From Mixta gaviniae (GTDB taxonomy: Bacteria > Pseudomonadota > Gammaproteobacteria > Enterobacterales > Enterobacteriaceae), in the NCBI RefSeq assembly GCF_002953195.1, contig NZ_CP026377.1, positions 1,612,001-1,676,000 on the forward strand: a stretch of DNA of 64,000 nt, given 5' to 3'. The first letter of the stretch is position 1; each line of letters starts with the position of its first letter. The notes under the pieces were generated by a model. The model was not told the DNA's origin and made no database searches. It worked only from the letters and a program-made list of their open reading frames with translations. Both the position numbers and the translations under genes were made by a program. Of this stretch, positions 19,166 through 29,633 are shown in pieces.

Positions 19166-19660
19166 ATGGTAGACAATAAAAAACGCCCCGGTAAAGACCT
19201 CGACAGAATCGACAGAAATATCCTGAACGAGCTGCAGAAGGATGGTCGCATCTCTAACGTTGAACTTTCCAAACGCGTTGGGTTATCACCCACGCCGTGC
19301 CTTGAACGCGTACGCCGCCTGGAGCGCCAGGGGTTTATTCTCGGCTATACCGCGTTGCTCAATCCGCACTATCTTGACGCCTCGCTGCTGGTTTTCGTTG
19401 AGATTACTCTGAATCGCGGCGCCCCCGACGTGTTTGAACAATTTAACGCCGCCGTGCAAAAACTTGAGGAAACTCAAGAATGTCACCTGGTTTCCGGTGA
19501 TTTCGATTACCTGCTGAAAACCCGCGTGCCGGATATGTCCGCCTATCGTAAACTGCTGGGTGAAACCCTGCTGCGCCTGCCGGGCGTTAACGATACGCGC
19601 ACCTATGTGGTGATGGAAGAGGTGAAGCAGAGCAATCGTCTGGTGATCAAAACGCGGTAA
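19166..19660 (+). CDS. lrp: leucine-responsive regulatory protein Lrp
   Basis: A 164-residue global regulator, same length as E. coli and nearly identical. It binds DNA as octamers and hexadecamers and responds to leucine. The N-terminal AsnC-type helix-turn-helix covers about residues 12-60 (DRIDRNILNELQKDGRISNVELSKRVGLSPTPC region), and the C-terminal RAM domain binds effector (residues 75-155, including HLVSGDFDYLL). The ribosome binding region GAGAGACAATAATA is weak. It is autoregulated in E. coli; it also controls serC-aroA there, genes that lie in this window. Confidence 0.98.
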   Translation: MVDNKKRPGKDLDRIDRNILNELQKDGRISNVELSKRVGLSPTPCLERVRRLERQGFILGYTALLNPHYLDASLLVFVEITLNRGAPDVFEQFNAAVQKLEETQECHLVSGDFDYLLKTRVPDMSAYRKLLGETLLRLPGVNDTRTYVVMEEVKQSNRLVIKTR

Positions 19661-19718
19661 CACAGGGCAGGTGCAAAACCTGGTGGTATTCGGTACACTC
19701 CTGTGAATTCATACAGGC

Positions 19719-19745
19719 ACAGCGTCGGCTAGCCCGGCGCTGTTT
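19719..19745 (+). terminator. lrp terminator
   Basis: ACAGCGTCGG pairs with CCGGCGCTGT (one G-T pair) around a CTAGC loop, followed by TTTCCTT. The T run is short. Confidence 0.55.
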
Positions 19746-19778
19746 CCTTCATAGTTTACAGGTACCTGGAGAGTTCTC

Positions 19779-22700
19779 TTGAGCCAGGAATATACAGAAG
19801 ATAAAGAAGTGTCTCTTAAGCCGCTTAGTAGTGGTCGCCGTCTGCTCGAAGCGTTGCTGATTCTCGTCGCGCTCTTTGCTGTCTATTTGATGGTGGCGCT
19901 GGTTAGTTTCAATCCTTCCGATCCCAGCTGGTCGCAGACCGCCTGGCACGAACCCATCCATAACCTGGGCGGCAACGTCGGCGCCTGGCTGGCCGATACG
20001 TTACTGTTCATTTTTGGCGTGATGGCCTATGCCATTCCGCCGGTGATTCTGGGGTTGTGCTGGATTACTTTCCGTCAGCGCGATCGCCAGGACTATATCG
20101 ACTATTTCGCTGTCGGCCTGCGCCTGATCGGCGTGCTGGCGCTGGTGGTGACCACCTGCGGCCTCGCGGCGCTGAATGCGGATGATATCTGGTACTTCGC
20201 CTCGGGCGGGGTTATCGGCAGCCTGGTCAGCAGCGCGATGACGCCTTACCTTAACGGCGCCAGCGGAACGCTGGCGCTGCTCTGCGTCTGGGCCGCCGGT
20301 CTGACGCTCTATACCGGCTGGTCATGGCTGACGATCGCTGAAAAAATCGGCGCGGTGGTGATGGGTGTACTGACCTTCGCCAGCAATCGCTCGCGTCAGG
20401 ACGAAGCCTGGTATGATGAGGAAGAAGAGGCGCCTGCGCCGGTCATCAAACGCGTCGTACAGCTTGAAGAAGAAGATGACGTGCTGTTGGCGCCGCCGCG
20501 TAAGCTTTCTGCCGCTGACGACCTCGACGAGGCGGATGATCCGCTGTTCGCCCGCGCCGAAGAGGACGGAGCGGCCAGCGAGACGATGGCGCCTGTTGCG
20601 CCGTCGTCGGCCACCGTGACGCAATCCGCCGCTCAGGCGGGCGGTGCCGCGTCTGTCGTTCAGGCGAGTGCTGCCGCGTCCGCTGTTCAGGTGAGTGCAG
20701 CCGCTTCTACTGCTCCGGCGCTGTCTCAAACCGCCGCCCCGCAGCCAGGCACTGCTCAGCCGCAGCACAGCGCCGCTGCTGGCACGCCTGCTACATTGGG
20801 AGCTGCCGTTGCGTCCCAGCCGCAGGCGAATAACGGCGTTCAGCCGGAAAGCGAGGGCACCGAGCCACCGCGTTACCGGTTTGAAATGCCGCAGCATACT
20901 GCCGCCTTTACGCCGCATATTGATGACGATGACGGCCCGCAAATGGGGAATTGGCAGGATGCGGCAACGTCGGCCACGGGCCAGAACGTCGCCGCCGCAG
21001 CAGCAGGCGCCGCGTCTTCCGCGATGGCCGCCTCCTTTATGCCTGCCAGCGCGCCCGAAGAGAGCAACCCGCAGATTAAGCAGGGCATCGGCCCTGAGCT
21101 GCCGCGTCCGAAGCCGGTTAAACTGCCTACGCGCCGCGAACTGGCTTCCTACGGTATCAAATTACCTTCTCAGCGCCTGGCGGAAGAGAAAGCCCGCCAG
21201 GAGGCGCAGCAGCAGGTCGTGCCGCAGCAGGATGAAGAACAGGCCGCCGGGCAGGAAGAGGCCCAGCTGCATGATGCCTTTATGGCGCAGCAAAAAGCGC
21301 GCTACGGCGAAGCGTTTGTCAGTGAAGATGATGAGGGCGCAGCGGAGCAGGCCGCGCTGGCGCAGCAGTTTGCTCAGCAACAGCAGCAACGTTATGCGCA
21401 ACCGCAGCCGTCTCAGGCCATACCGTCTCAAGTGACGCCGTCTCAACAGGCTGCGCCGGAGCCGCAGGAACGCGCTCCCGCGCCGTTTGCACCAGCGCCT
21501 GACGCCGGCTATCAGCCGCCGCAGAGCGAGGCGACACCGCCGCGTGAAGCCATGGGCTTTACCCTCGATCCCGCGACCGCTTTCGACTTTTCGCCGATGG
21601 AAGATCTGGTGGATGACGGCCCAAGCGAGCCGCTGTTTACCATTGCCGCAACGCCTGAACCGGAGCTGCCGGCGGTTGAGCCGCAGTGGCAGCAGCCAGC
21701 TGAGCCTGCCGAGCCGCATTATCACCGTGAGCCTGACGTTGTCGTACCGGCGCCGCAGACATCCGCTCCGGCTTCTCCGGTAGCCGCCGCGCCGTCTGCC
21801 TGGCAAAGTGCGCCACAGGCGCCCTTCACGTCGGCAGCGCAGCCGAACGCGACAGCACCGCACGCTTCTTCAGCGCCGCAGGCATCATTCGCGCCGGCAG
21901 CGCAGCCAAACGCGACAGCACCGCACGCTTCTTCAGCGCCGCAGGCATCATTCGCGCCGGCAGCGCAGCCGGAGGAGCCGGAAACGGAGGCGCCAGCTTC
22001 ACTGAGCGATAGCCTGATCCATCCGTTCCTGATGCGTCATGAGCAGCCGCTGCATAAGCCAACGACGCCGCTACCGACGCTTGACCTGCTGACCTCGCCG
22101 CCAGCCGAAGAAGAGCCGGTGGATATGTTTGCGCTGGAGCAAACTGCCCGTCTGGTGGAAGCGCGCCTGGGCGACTATCGCGTCAAGGCGGAAGTGGTTG
22201 GCATCTCCCCGGGCCCGGTTATCACGCGTTTCGAGCTGGATCTGGCGCCGGGCGTCAAAGCCGCGCGTATCTCCAACCTGTCACGCGACCTGGCGCGTTC
22301 GCTGTCGGCGGTCGCGGTGCGCGTAGTGGAAGTGATCCCCGCAAGCCTTACGTTGGCCTGGAATTGCCGAACAAACGCCGTCAGACTGTTTATCTGCGCG
22401 AAGTGCTGGACTGCGCCAGCTTCCGTGATAATCCTTCTCCGCTGTCGGTGGTGCTGGGTAAAGATATCGCCGGTCAGCCGGTGGTGGCCGATCTGGCGAA
22501 AATGCCACACCTGTTGGTAGCGGGTACGACCGGCTCCGGTAAATCGGTCGGCGTCAACGCCATGATCCTCAGCATGCTCTATAAAGCCACCCCTGAAGAG
22601 GTGCGCTTTATTATGATCGACCCGAAAATGCTGGAGCTGTCAGTTTATGAGGGCATCCCTCATCTGCTGACGGAAGTGGTCACCGATATGAAAGATGCGG

Positions 22701-23545
22701 CGAACGCGCTGCGCTGGAGTGTCGGCGAAATGGAGCGCCGCTATAAGTTGATGTCCGCCCTCGGCGTGCGTAACCTGGCGGGCTACAACGAGAAGATCGA
22801 ACTGGCGGAAGCGATGGGCCGGCCGATCCCTGATCCGTTCTGGAAGCCGGGCGACAGCATGGATACCCTGCCGCCGACGCTGGAAAAACTGCCTTATATC
22901 GTGGTGATGGTGGATGAGTTCGCCGATCTGATGATGGCGGTCGGTAAGAAGGTAGAGGAGCTGATCGCGCGTCTGGCGCAGAAAGCGCGTGCGGCGGGTA
23001 TTCACCTGGTGCTGGCGACACAGCGTCCATCGGTGGATGTGATTACCGGTCTGATTAAGGCCAACATCCCGACGCGTATTGCCTTTACCGTATCGAGCAA
23101 AATCGACTCGCGCACCATTCTCGATCAGGGCGGCGCCGAATCGTTGCTGGGCATGGGCGATATGCTCTATATGCCGCCGAACTCCTCGATTCCGGTGCGC
23201 GTTCACGGCGCCTTTGTGCGTGACCAGGAAGTCCACGCCGTGGTACAGGACTGGAAAGCGCGCGGACGCCCGCAATATATCGACAGCATCACCGCTGGCG
23301 ACGAGGGCGAAGGCGGCAGCCTGGGGCTGGAAGGCGACGAGGAGCTGGATCCGCTGTTCGATCAGGCAGTCTCGTTCGTGGTGGAAAAACGCCGCGCCTC
23401 GATTTCGGGCGTGCAGCGACAGTTCCGCATCGGCTACAACCGCGCCGCGCGCATTATCGAGCAGATGGAAGTGCAGGGCATCGTTTCCCCGCCGGGTCAT
23501 AACGGCAACCGCGAAGTGCTGGCGCCGCCGCCGCACGAAATGTAA
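19779..23545 (+). pseudogene. ftsK: DNA translocase FtsK, frameshifted as sequenced
   Basis: FtsK is the septal DNA pump that clears the chromosome and activates XerCD at dif. The start is TTG, as in E. coli. About four membrane segments (residues 22-180) are followed by a long Pro/Ala/Gln linker and the motor. The frame breaks near 22341: after VRVVEVIP the expected [15 protein letters not shown] reads on only in the -1 register. Relative to the expected GGC codon, one G is missing after CCCC at 22337-22340. The first frame runs on to 22520, just short of Walker A (GTTGSGKS from 22523), so the product would lack the ATPase and gamma domains. Restoring one base gives about 1255 residues ending in an intact gamma domain ([19 protein letters not shown]). 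A sequencing error, a true mutation, or recoding are possible. The linker has a 63-base tandem repeat. Confidence 0.93.
21833..21958 (+). repeat. 63-base tandem repeat in the ftsK linker
   Basis: Two near-perfect 63-base copies (21833-21895 and 21896-21958) and the first bases of a third. Each encodes 21 residues, AAQPNATAPH then ASSAPQASFAP. The copies differ at a single base (AGCCGAAC versus AGCCAAAC). The repeat keeps frame and lies in the disordered linker between membrane and motor domains. Confidence 0.9.
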
Positions 23546-23574
23546 TAAAACGGCCTTTGCGCTGTCAGAGAGTA

Positions 23575-23607
23575 AACGGGCCGGATTTACCGGCCCGTTG
23601 TTTATTT
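23575..23607 (+). terminator. ftsK terminator
   Basis: AACGGGCCGG and CCGGCCCGTT form a ten-pair stem with an ATTTA loop, followed by GTTTATTT. It lies 30 bases after the ftsK stop. Confidence 0.8.
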
Positions 23608-23738
23608 AAGCACCAGACAGCGCCAGCTGCGGCGCTTTCAGCATATTCTCCTGTCGGGAAGCGTGTTGTCAGTCTAATGTGTAATAAGGCCGCCGCTTAG
23701 TTGCGGGATAAAACGACTTAAAAAAGGAATCGGTAGTC

Positions 23739-24350
23739 ATGAAAAAATTAGTACTTGCTTGCGGTTTACTTTCAGCACTGACTTCAGCCGGCGCGCTGGC
23801 CGATGCCTCCAGTGAATTACAGCAGCGCCTGGATAAGGTGAGCAGCTTCCATGCCAGCTTCAGCCAAAAGGTGACCGACGGCAGCGGCTCCAACGTGCAG
23901 GAAGGCGAGGGCGAGCTGTGGGTTAAACGTCCCAACCTGTTTAACTGGCATATGACCGCGCCGGACGAGAGCGTGATCGTGTCGGACGGCAAAACCCTGT
24001 GGTTCTATAATCCTTTCGTTGAGCAGGTTAGCGCCACCTGGCTGAACAGCGCCACCAGCAACACGCCCTTTATGCTGATTGCGCGTAACCAGCGCAGCGA
24101 CTGGCAGCAATATAACGTTAAACAGCAGGGCGATACCTTTGAGCTGACTCCGAAGACCAGCGCCGGTAATCTGAAACAGTTTATGATTAACGTCTCCGGC
24201 AACGGCACCATTAATCAGTTCAGCGCCGTTGAGCAGGATGGCCAGCGCAGCAGCTATTCGCTGAAAAGCCAGAACAACGGCCCGGTCAGCGCCGACAAAT
24301 TTACCTTTACGCCACCAAAAGGGGTGACGGTAGACGACCAACGTCAGTGA
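23739..24350 (+). CDS. lolA: outer membrane lipoprotein carrier LolA
   Basis: A 203-residue periplasmic chaperone, same length as E. coli, that takes lipoproteins from LolCDE and delivers them to LolB. A signal peptide [21 protein letters not shown] is cut before DAS (residue 22). The mature part has the conserved blocks [33 protein letters not shown] and [11 protein letters not shown] and ends [20 protein letters not shown] precedes the ATG. rarA begins eight bases after the stop, so the two are one operon. Confidence 0.98.
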   Translation: MKKLVLACGLLSALTSAGALADASSELQQRLDKVSSFHASFSQKVTDGSGSNVQEGEGELWVKRPNLFNWHMTAPDESVIVSDGKTLWFYNPFVEQVSATWLNSATSNTPFMLIARNQRSDWQQYNVKQQGDTFELTPKTSAGNLKQFMINVSGNGTINQFSAVEQDGQRSSYSLKSQNNGPVSADKFTFTPPKGVTVDDQRQ

Positions 24351-24357
24351 GGTGGAG

Positions 24358-25701
24358 TTGAGTAATCTCTCGCTTGATTTTTCGACAGAGCAGTTTCAGC
24401 CCCTGGCCGCGCGGATGCGGCCAACCCGGCTGGAACACTATATCGGGCAACAGCATCTGCTGGCGCCCGGCAAACCCTTAACGCGTGCCATCGAAGCGGG
24501 CCATCTGCATTCGATGATCCTCTGGGGGCCGCCCGGTACCGGGAAAACCACGCTGGCCGAACTGATTGGCCGCTACGGCAACGCCGATGTCGAGCGCATC
24601 TCCGCAGTGACCTCCGGCATCAAAGAGATCCGCGAAGCTATCGAGCGCGCGCGTCAGAATCGTCAGGCGGGGCGCCGTACCATCCTGTTTGTCGACGAGG
24701 TGCATCGCTTCAACAAAAGCCAGCAGGATGCTTTCCTGCCGCACATTGAAGACGGCACTATCACCTTTATCGGCGCCACCACCGAGAACCCCTCTTTTGA
24801 ACTGAACTCCGCGCTGTTGTCGCGGGCGCGCGTTTATTTGCTGAAATCGCTGACCACGGAAGAGATCGAGACAGTGCTGGAGCAGGCGCTGACCGATAGC
24901 GAGCGGGGTCTGGGCAAGGAAGATATCGATTTGCCGCCAGCCACCCGACGCATGATCGCCGAGCTGGTCAATGGCGATGCGCGCCGCGCGTTGAATACGC
25001 TGGAGATGATGGCGGATATGGCGGAAAGCGATGCGCAGGGCAAGCGCACGCTGACGCCGCAGCTGTTGAATGAGGTTTCCGGCGAGCGTGCCGCGCGCTT
25101 TGATAACAAAGGCGACCGCTATTACGATCTGATCTCTGCGCTGCATAAATCGGTGCGCGGCTCCGCGCCGGACGCAGCGCTCTACTGGTACGCGCGTATT
25201 ATCACCGCCGGCGGCGATCCGCTCTATGTGGCGCGCCGCCTGTTAGCGATCGCTTCTGAGGATGTCGGCAACGCCGATCCGCGCGCGATGCAGGTGGCGA
25301 TAGCCGCGTGGGACTGCTTTACCCGTGTCGGTCCGGCAGAAGGCGAACGCGCCATTGCGCAGGCGATTGTCTATCTCGCCTGCGCGCCGAAAAGCAACGC
25401 GGTGTATACCGCCTTTAAGGCGGCACTGCGCGACGCGCGCGAGAAGCCCGACTTTGATGTGCCGGAGCATCTGCGTAACGCGCCGACGCGCCTGATGAAA
25501 GAGATGGGGCTTGGCAAAGCGTATCGCTACGCGCACGATGAACCCAACGCCTATGCCGCCGGCGAGGACTATTTTCCGCCGGAAATGGCGCAGACGCGCT
25601 ACTATCAGCCCACCAGCCGCGGGCTGGAGGGAAAAATTGGCGAAAAGCTCGCCTGGCTGTCGGAGCAGGATCAAAATAGCCCGACAAAACGCTACCGCTA
25701 A
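24358..25701 (+). CDS. rarA: replication-associated recombination protein RarA (MgsA)
   Basis: A 447-residue AAA+ protein, the same length as E. coli RarA; it acts at stalled replication forks and interacts with SSB. The start chosen is TTG at 24358, giving MSNLSLDF as in E. coli, with GAGG at 24349-24352 five bases upstream; the GTG two codons earlier overlaps that site and is less likely. Walker A GPPGTGKT is at residues 57-64, Walker [12 protein letters not shown] follows, then sensor 1 [11 protein letters not shown]. The C-terminal tetramerisation domain is typical. It follows lolA closely, with serS 100 bases downstream. Confidence 0.96.
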   Translation: MSNLSLDFSTEQFQPLAARMRPTRLEHYIGQQHLLAPGKPLTRAIEAGHLHSMILWGPPGTGKTTLAELIGRYGNADVERISAVTSGIKEIREAIERARQNRQAGRRTILFVDEVHRFNKSQQDAFLPHIEDGTITFIGATTENPSFELNSALLSRARVYLLKSLTTEEIETVLEQALTDSERGLGKEDIDLPPATRRMIAELVNGDARRALNTLEMMADMAESDAQGKRTLTPQLLNEVSGERAARFDNKGDRYYDLISALHKSVRGSAPDAALYWYARIITAGGDPLYVARRLLAIASEDVGNADPRAMQVAIAAWDCFTRVGPAEGERAIAQAIVYLACAPKSNAVYTAFKAALRDAREKPDFDVPEHLRNAPTRLMKEMGLGKAYRYAHDEPNAYAAGEDYFPPEMAQTRYYQPTSRGLEGKIGEKLAWLSEQDQNSPTKRYR

Positions 25702-25747
25702 TTCAGACGTTGCGGTAAGGTTAGCGCAATAGCCAGGTGGACCCTGA

Positions 25748-27094
<1,347 letters not shown>

Positions 27095-27113
27095 ACACGC
27101 GCTCGCTGCTATT

Positions 27114-27140
27114 AAGCCCGCCCTGATGGCGGGCTTTTTT
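27114..27140 (+). terminator. serS terminator
   Basis: AAGCCCGCC and GGCGGGCTT form a nine-pair stem with a five-base loop and run into six T residues. Confidence 0.9.
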
Positions 27141-27511
27141 ACAGGTGCGAAAGAAACAGGCTGGCTCCTGGGCAGAAATAAGCCAGCTCTTTAAAGGGCA
27201 GCATTTGACCCATTAATAACCGGACGGCACCCTTGCCGACGGTACGTTATTCTCCGTGACGATGCGCGATAAGAATAAAGAACAAAAAAATAAATATATC
27301 GACTTATACCGGCTCTTTTTTAGTCAATGCATTGAATTAAAAGATTATTTCACAGCGAGACGGGCCAAATGTATCGCCGCTGCGCTGTTATAGATAAAAG
27401 AATTAAATCGCCCTAAAGCAAATTGTGCCACCACGAAATTGCGCGCATTGACATTAAAAACAGGAGTGGCAATATTCGCGCACTTTCTCTCGCTTCCCTG
27501 TGATTTTACCG
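27141..27511. other. gene-free AT-rich interval between serS and ycaD
   Basis: 371 bases without a gene. E. coli has the dmsABC operon and several yca genes between serS and ycaD. A TTGACA at about 27450 with a weak AATATT about 17 bases on is a possible ycaD promoter. I see no remnant of dms coding sequence and no tRNA. Confidence 0.5.
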
Positions 27512-28663
27512 ATGTCCACCTGGTCTCGTCCTGTTGTGCTGCTGCTCTGCGGCCTGCTGCTGTTAACGGTATCTATTGCCGTGCTTAATACGTTGGTGCC
27601 CCTGTGGCTGACTCATGACAGTCTGCCAACCTGGCAGGTAGGCATGGTTAGCTCATCCTATTACACCGGTAACCTCATCGGTACGCTACTGGCCGGCTGG
27701 CTGATTAAGCATTACGGTTTTAACCGCAGCTATTATCTCGCATCGCTGGTGTTTGCCGTCTCGACAGCGGCGCTGGGGATGAATGAAGGGTTCTGGAGCT
27801 GGACGCTGTGGCGTCTGGCGGCGGGCATCGGCTGCGCCTGGATTTGGGTAGTCGTGGAGAGCGCTTTGCTCTGTAGCGGGACGTTGCGTAATCGCGGCCA
27901 GCTGCTGGCGGCCTATATGATTGTCTATTACCTGGGCACCGTGGCCGGACAGCTGATGGTCAGCAAGATGCCTACGGGCCTGCTGCATGTTCTGCCGTGG
28001 GTTACGGCGGTGATCGTGACTGGCGTGTTGCCGGTTATCTTTATGAAGATCACGCCGGCAGCCAGTGAAGATGACGGCGCGCCGGGCCGTATCTGGCCGA
28101 TGCTGCGTCGCCGCAGCTCAAGGCTGGGCATCAACGGCTGCATTATTTCCGGTATTGTGCTGGGATCGCTGTACGGCCTGATGCCGCTCTATCTTTCTCA
28201 TCAGGGCATCAGCGACGCCAACGTAGGCTACTGGATGGCGCTGCTGGTCAGCGCCGGCATCGTCGGTCAGTGGCCGGTAGGACGCCTGGCAGACCGTTAT
28301 GGCCGTCTGCTGGTGCTGCGCGTACAGGTGTTTATCGTTATTCTCGGCGCTATCGCCATGCTGGGCAACGCGGCGATGGTGCCGGCGCTGTTTATCCTGG
28401 GTGCCGCCGGCTTTACGCTCTATCCGGTAGCGATGTCGTGGGCCTGCGAGACGGTTAAGCATCATGAACTGGTGCCGATGAATCAGGCGCTGCTGCTGAG
28501 CTATACCATCGGCAGCCTGGTAGGGCCGAGCATGACGGCAATGCTGATGCAGAACTATTCTGACCAGCTGCTGTTTGTGATGATCGCGGCAGTGGCGCTG
28601 GTCTATTTAGTGATGCTGCTGCGCAAAGCGGATCATCATGTTACGCCGGTGGCGCAGGCTTAA
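27512..28663 (+). CDS. ycaD: MFS transporter YcaD
   Basis: A 383-residue inner membrane protein (E. coli YcaD 382) of the major facilitator superfamily with about 12 hydrophobic segments. The loop 2-3 region ([16 protein letters not shown]) and the repeated loop 8-9 motif [14 protein letters not shown] are typical MFS signatures. The start [11 protein letters not shown] matches E. coli; a GTG four codons upstream is the alternative. Substrate is unknown. It is separated from serS by a gene-free interval and from the convergent pflA by a two-way terminator. Confidence 0.93.
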   Translation: MSTWSRPVVLLLCGLLLLTVSIAVLNTLVPLWLTHDSLPTWQVGMVSSSYYTGNLIGTLLAGWLIKHYGFNRSYYLASLVFAVSTAALGMNEGFWSWTLWRLAAGIGCAWIWVVVESALLCSGTLRNRGQLLAAYMIVYYLGTVAGQLMVSKMPTGLLHVLPWVTAVIVTGVLPVIFMKITPAASEDDGAPGRIWPMLRRRSSRLGINGCIISGIVLGSLYGLMPLYLSHQGISDANVGYWMALLVSAGIVGQWPVGRLADRYGRLLVLRVQVFIVILGAIAMLGNAAMVPALFILGAAGFTLYPVAMSWACETVKHHELVPMNQALLLSYTIGSLVGPSMTAMLMQNYSDQLLFVMIAAVALVYLVMLLRKADHHVTPVAQA

Positions 28664-28684
28664 TGCCGTTTAAGCAGTAAACAT

Positions 28685-28714
28685 AAAAAAGGGCGACGCA
28701 GGTCGCCCTTTTTT
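28685..28714. terminator. two-way terminator between ycaD and pflA
   Basis: AAAAAAGGGCGAC and GTCGCCCTTTTTT form a 13-pair stem with a four-base loop and T runs on both strands. It serves both convergent genes. Confidence 0.9.
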
Positions 28715-28727
28715 GTGGAGTGGTCAC

Positions 28728-29468
28728 TTAATAGGTGACCTTGTGGCCGTAGCCTTCCAGGATATGCTTGATGCGATCCATGGTCTCCGCTTTGGGCGGC
28801 TTAACGCCGTCCAGCTTGTACTCTTCGCCCATCGCAATCCATTTGTGCTTACCCAGCTCATGGTAGGGCAGCAGCTCGATTTTCTCGACGTTCTTCATAT
28901 CACGGGTAAACTCGCCAAGGCGATGCGCTGAATCATCGTCGTCGGTGTAGCCCGGTACAATGACGTAACGTATCCAGGTGCGAATGCCTTTTTTGGCGAT
29001 GTAACGCGCGAAATCCAGAGTGCGATGGTTGGAAACGCCGACCAGGATCTGATGCACGTCATCGTTAATCTGTTTCAGATCGAGCATCACCAGATCGGTC
29101 ACCTCCAGCAGTTCGTCAATCACCGGATCGTAGCGGCGCACGAAGCCGTTGGTATCCAGACAGGTATGGATCCCTTCCGCTTTGCACGCCCGGAACCAGT
29201 CGCGCACGAAAGCGGCCTGCAGGATAGCCTCGCCGCCGGAGGCGGTGACGCCGCCGCCTGACGCATTCATAAAGTGGCGATAGGAGAGAACATCCTTCAT
29301 GAGTTCTTCAACCGTGATTTCCTTGCCTCCATGCGTATCCCAGGTATCGCGGTTATGACAGTAAAGGCAGCGCATCAGGCAGCCCTGGAAAAAGGTGATA
29401 AAGCGGATACCGGGACCATCAACGGTGCCACAGGATTCAAATGAGTGAATACGGCCGATAGTAGACAT
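28728..29468 (-). CDS. pflA: pyruvate formate-lyase 1-activating enzyme
   Basis: A 246-residue radical SAM enzyme, same length as E. coli PflA; it installs the glycyl radical on PflB under anaerobiosis. The CxxxCxxC cluster motif is C30-LMR-C34-LY-C37 in [22 protein letters not shown] is the SAM-contact GGE motif region. The start [14 protein letters not shown] follows GGAG with good spacing; the extended frame to 29579 is rejected. It lies downstream of pflB beyond a terminator. Confidence 0.98.
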   Translation of the reverse strand: MSTIGRIHSFESCGTVDGPGIRFITFFQGCLMRCLYCHNRDTWDTHGGKEITVEELMKDVLSYRHFMNASGGGVTASGGEAILQAAFVRDWFRACKAEGIHTCLDTNGFVRRYDPVIDELLEVTDLVMLDLKQINDDVHQILVGVSNHRTLDFARYIAKKGIRTWIRYVIVPGYTDDDDSAHRLGEFTRDMKNVEKIELLPYHELGKHKWIAMGEEYKLDGVKPPKAETMDRIKHILEGYGHKVTY

Positions 29469-29595
29469 TGCGATGAGTTCTCCAAAGTGAACCTGCCTGG
29501 CAGGTGACGCAGTCTTTACGGGCTGCTGCGTTAAGTTGAGTCTGTTTTGCCAGATGACCCGCATCGGGATCTCTGGCAAACCAGGCTTGCTGGTA

Positions 29596-29620
29596 AAAAG
29601 GCTCCCGCAGGAGCCTTTTA
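29596..29620 (-). terminator. pflB terminator
   Basis: On the minus strand AAAAGGCTCC pairs with GGAGCCTTTT around a four-base loop and runs into T residues. It lies 14 bases after the pflB stop. pflA then needs its own promoter or read-through. Confidence 0.8.
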
Positions 29621-29633
29621 TTAGCGGAGGGAA

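Noticed and set aside
19779..23545. Two separate genes for the two halves of ftsK
   Set aside because: The second frame opens in the middle of a conserved domain with no ribosome binding site, and joining the frames with one added base gives continuous FtsK.
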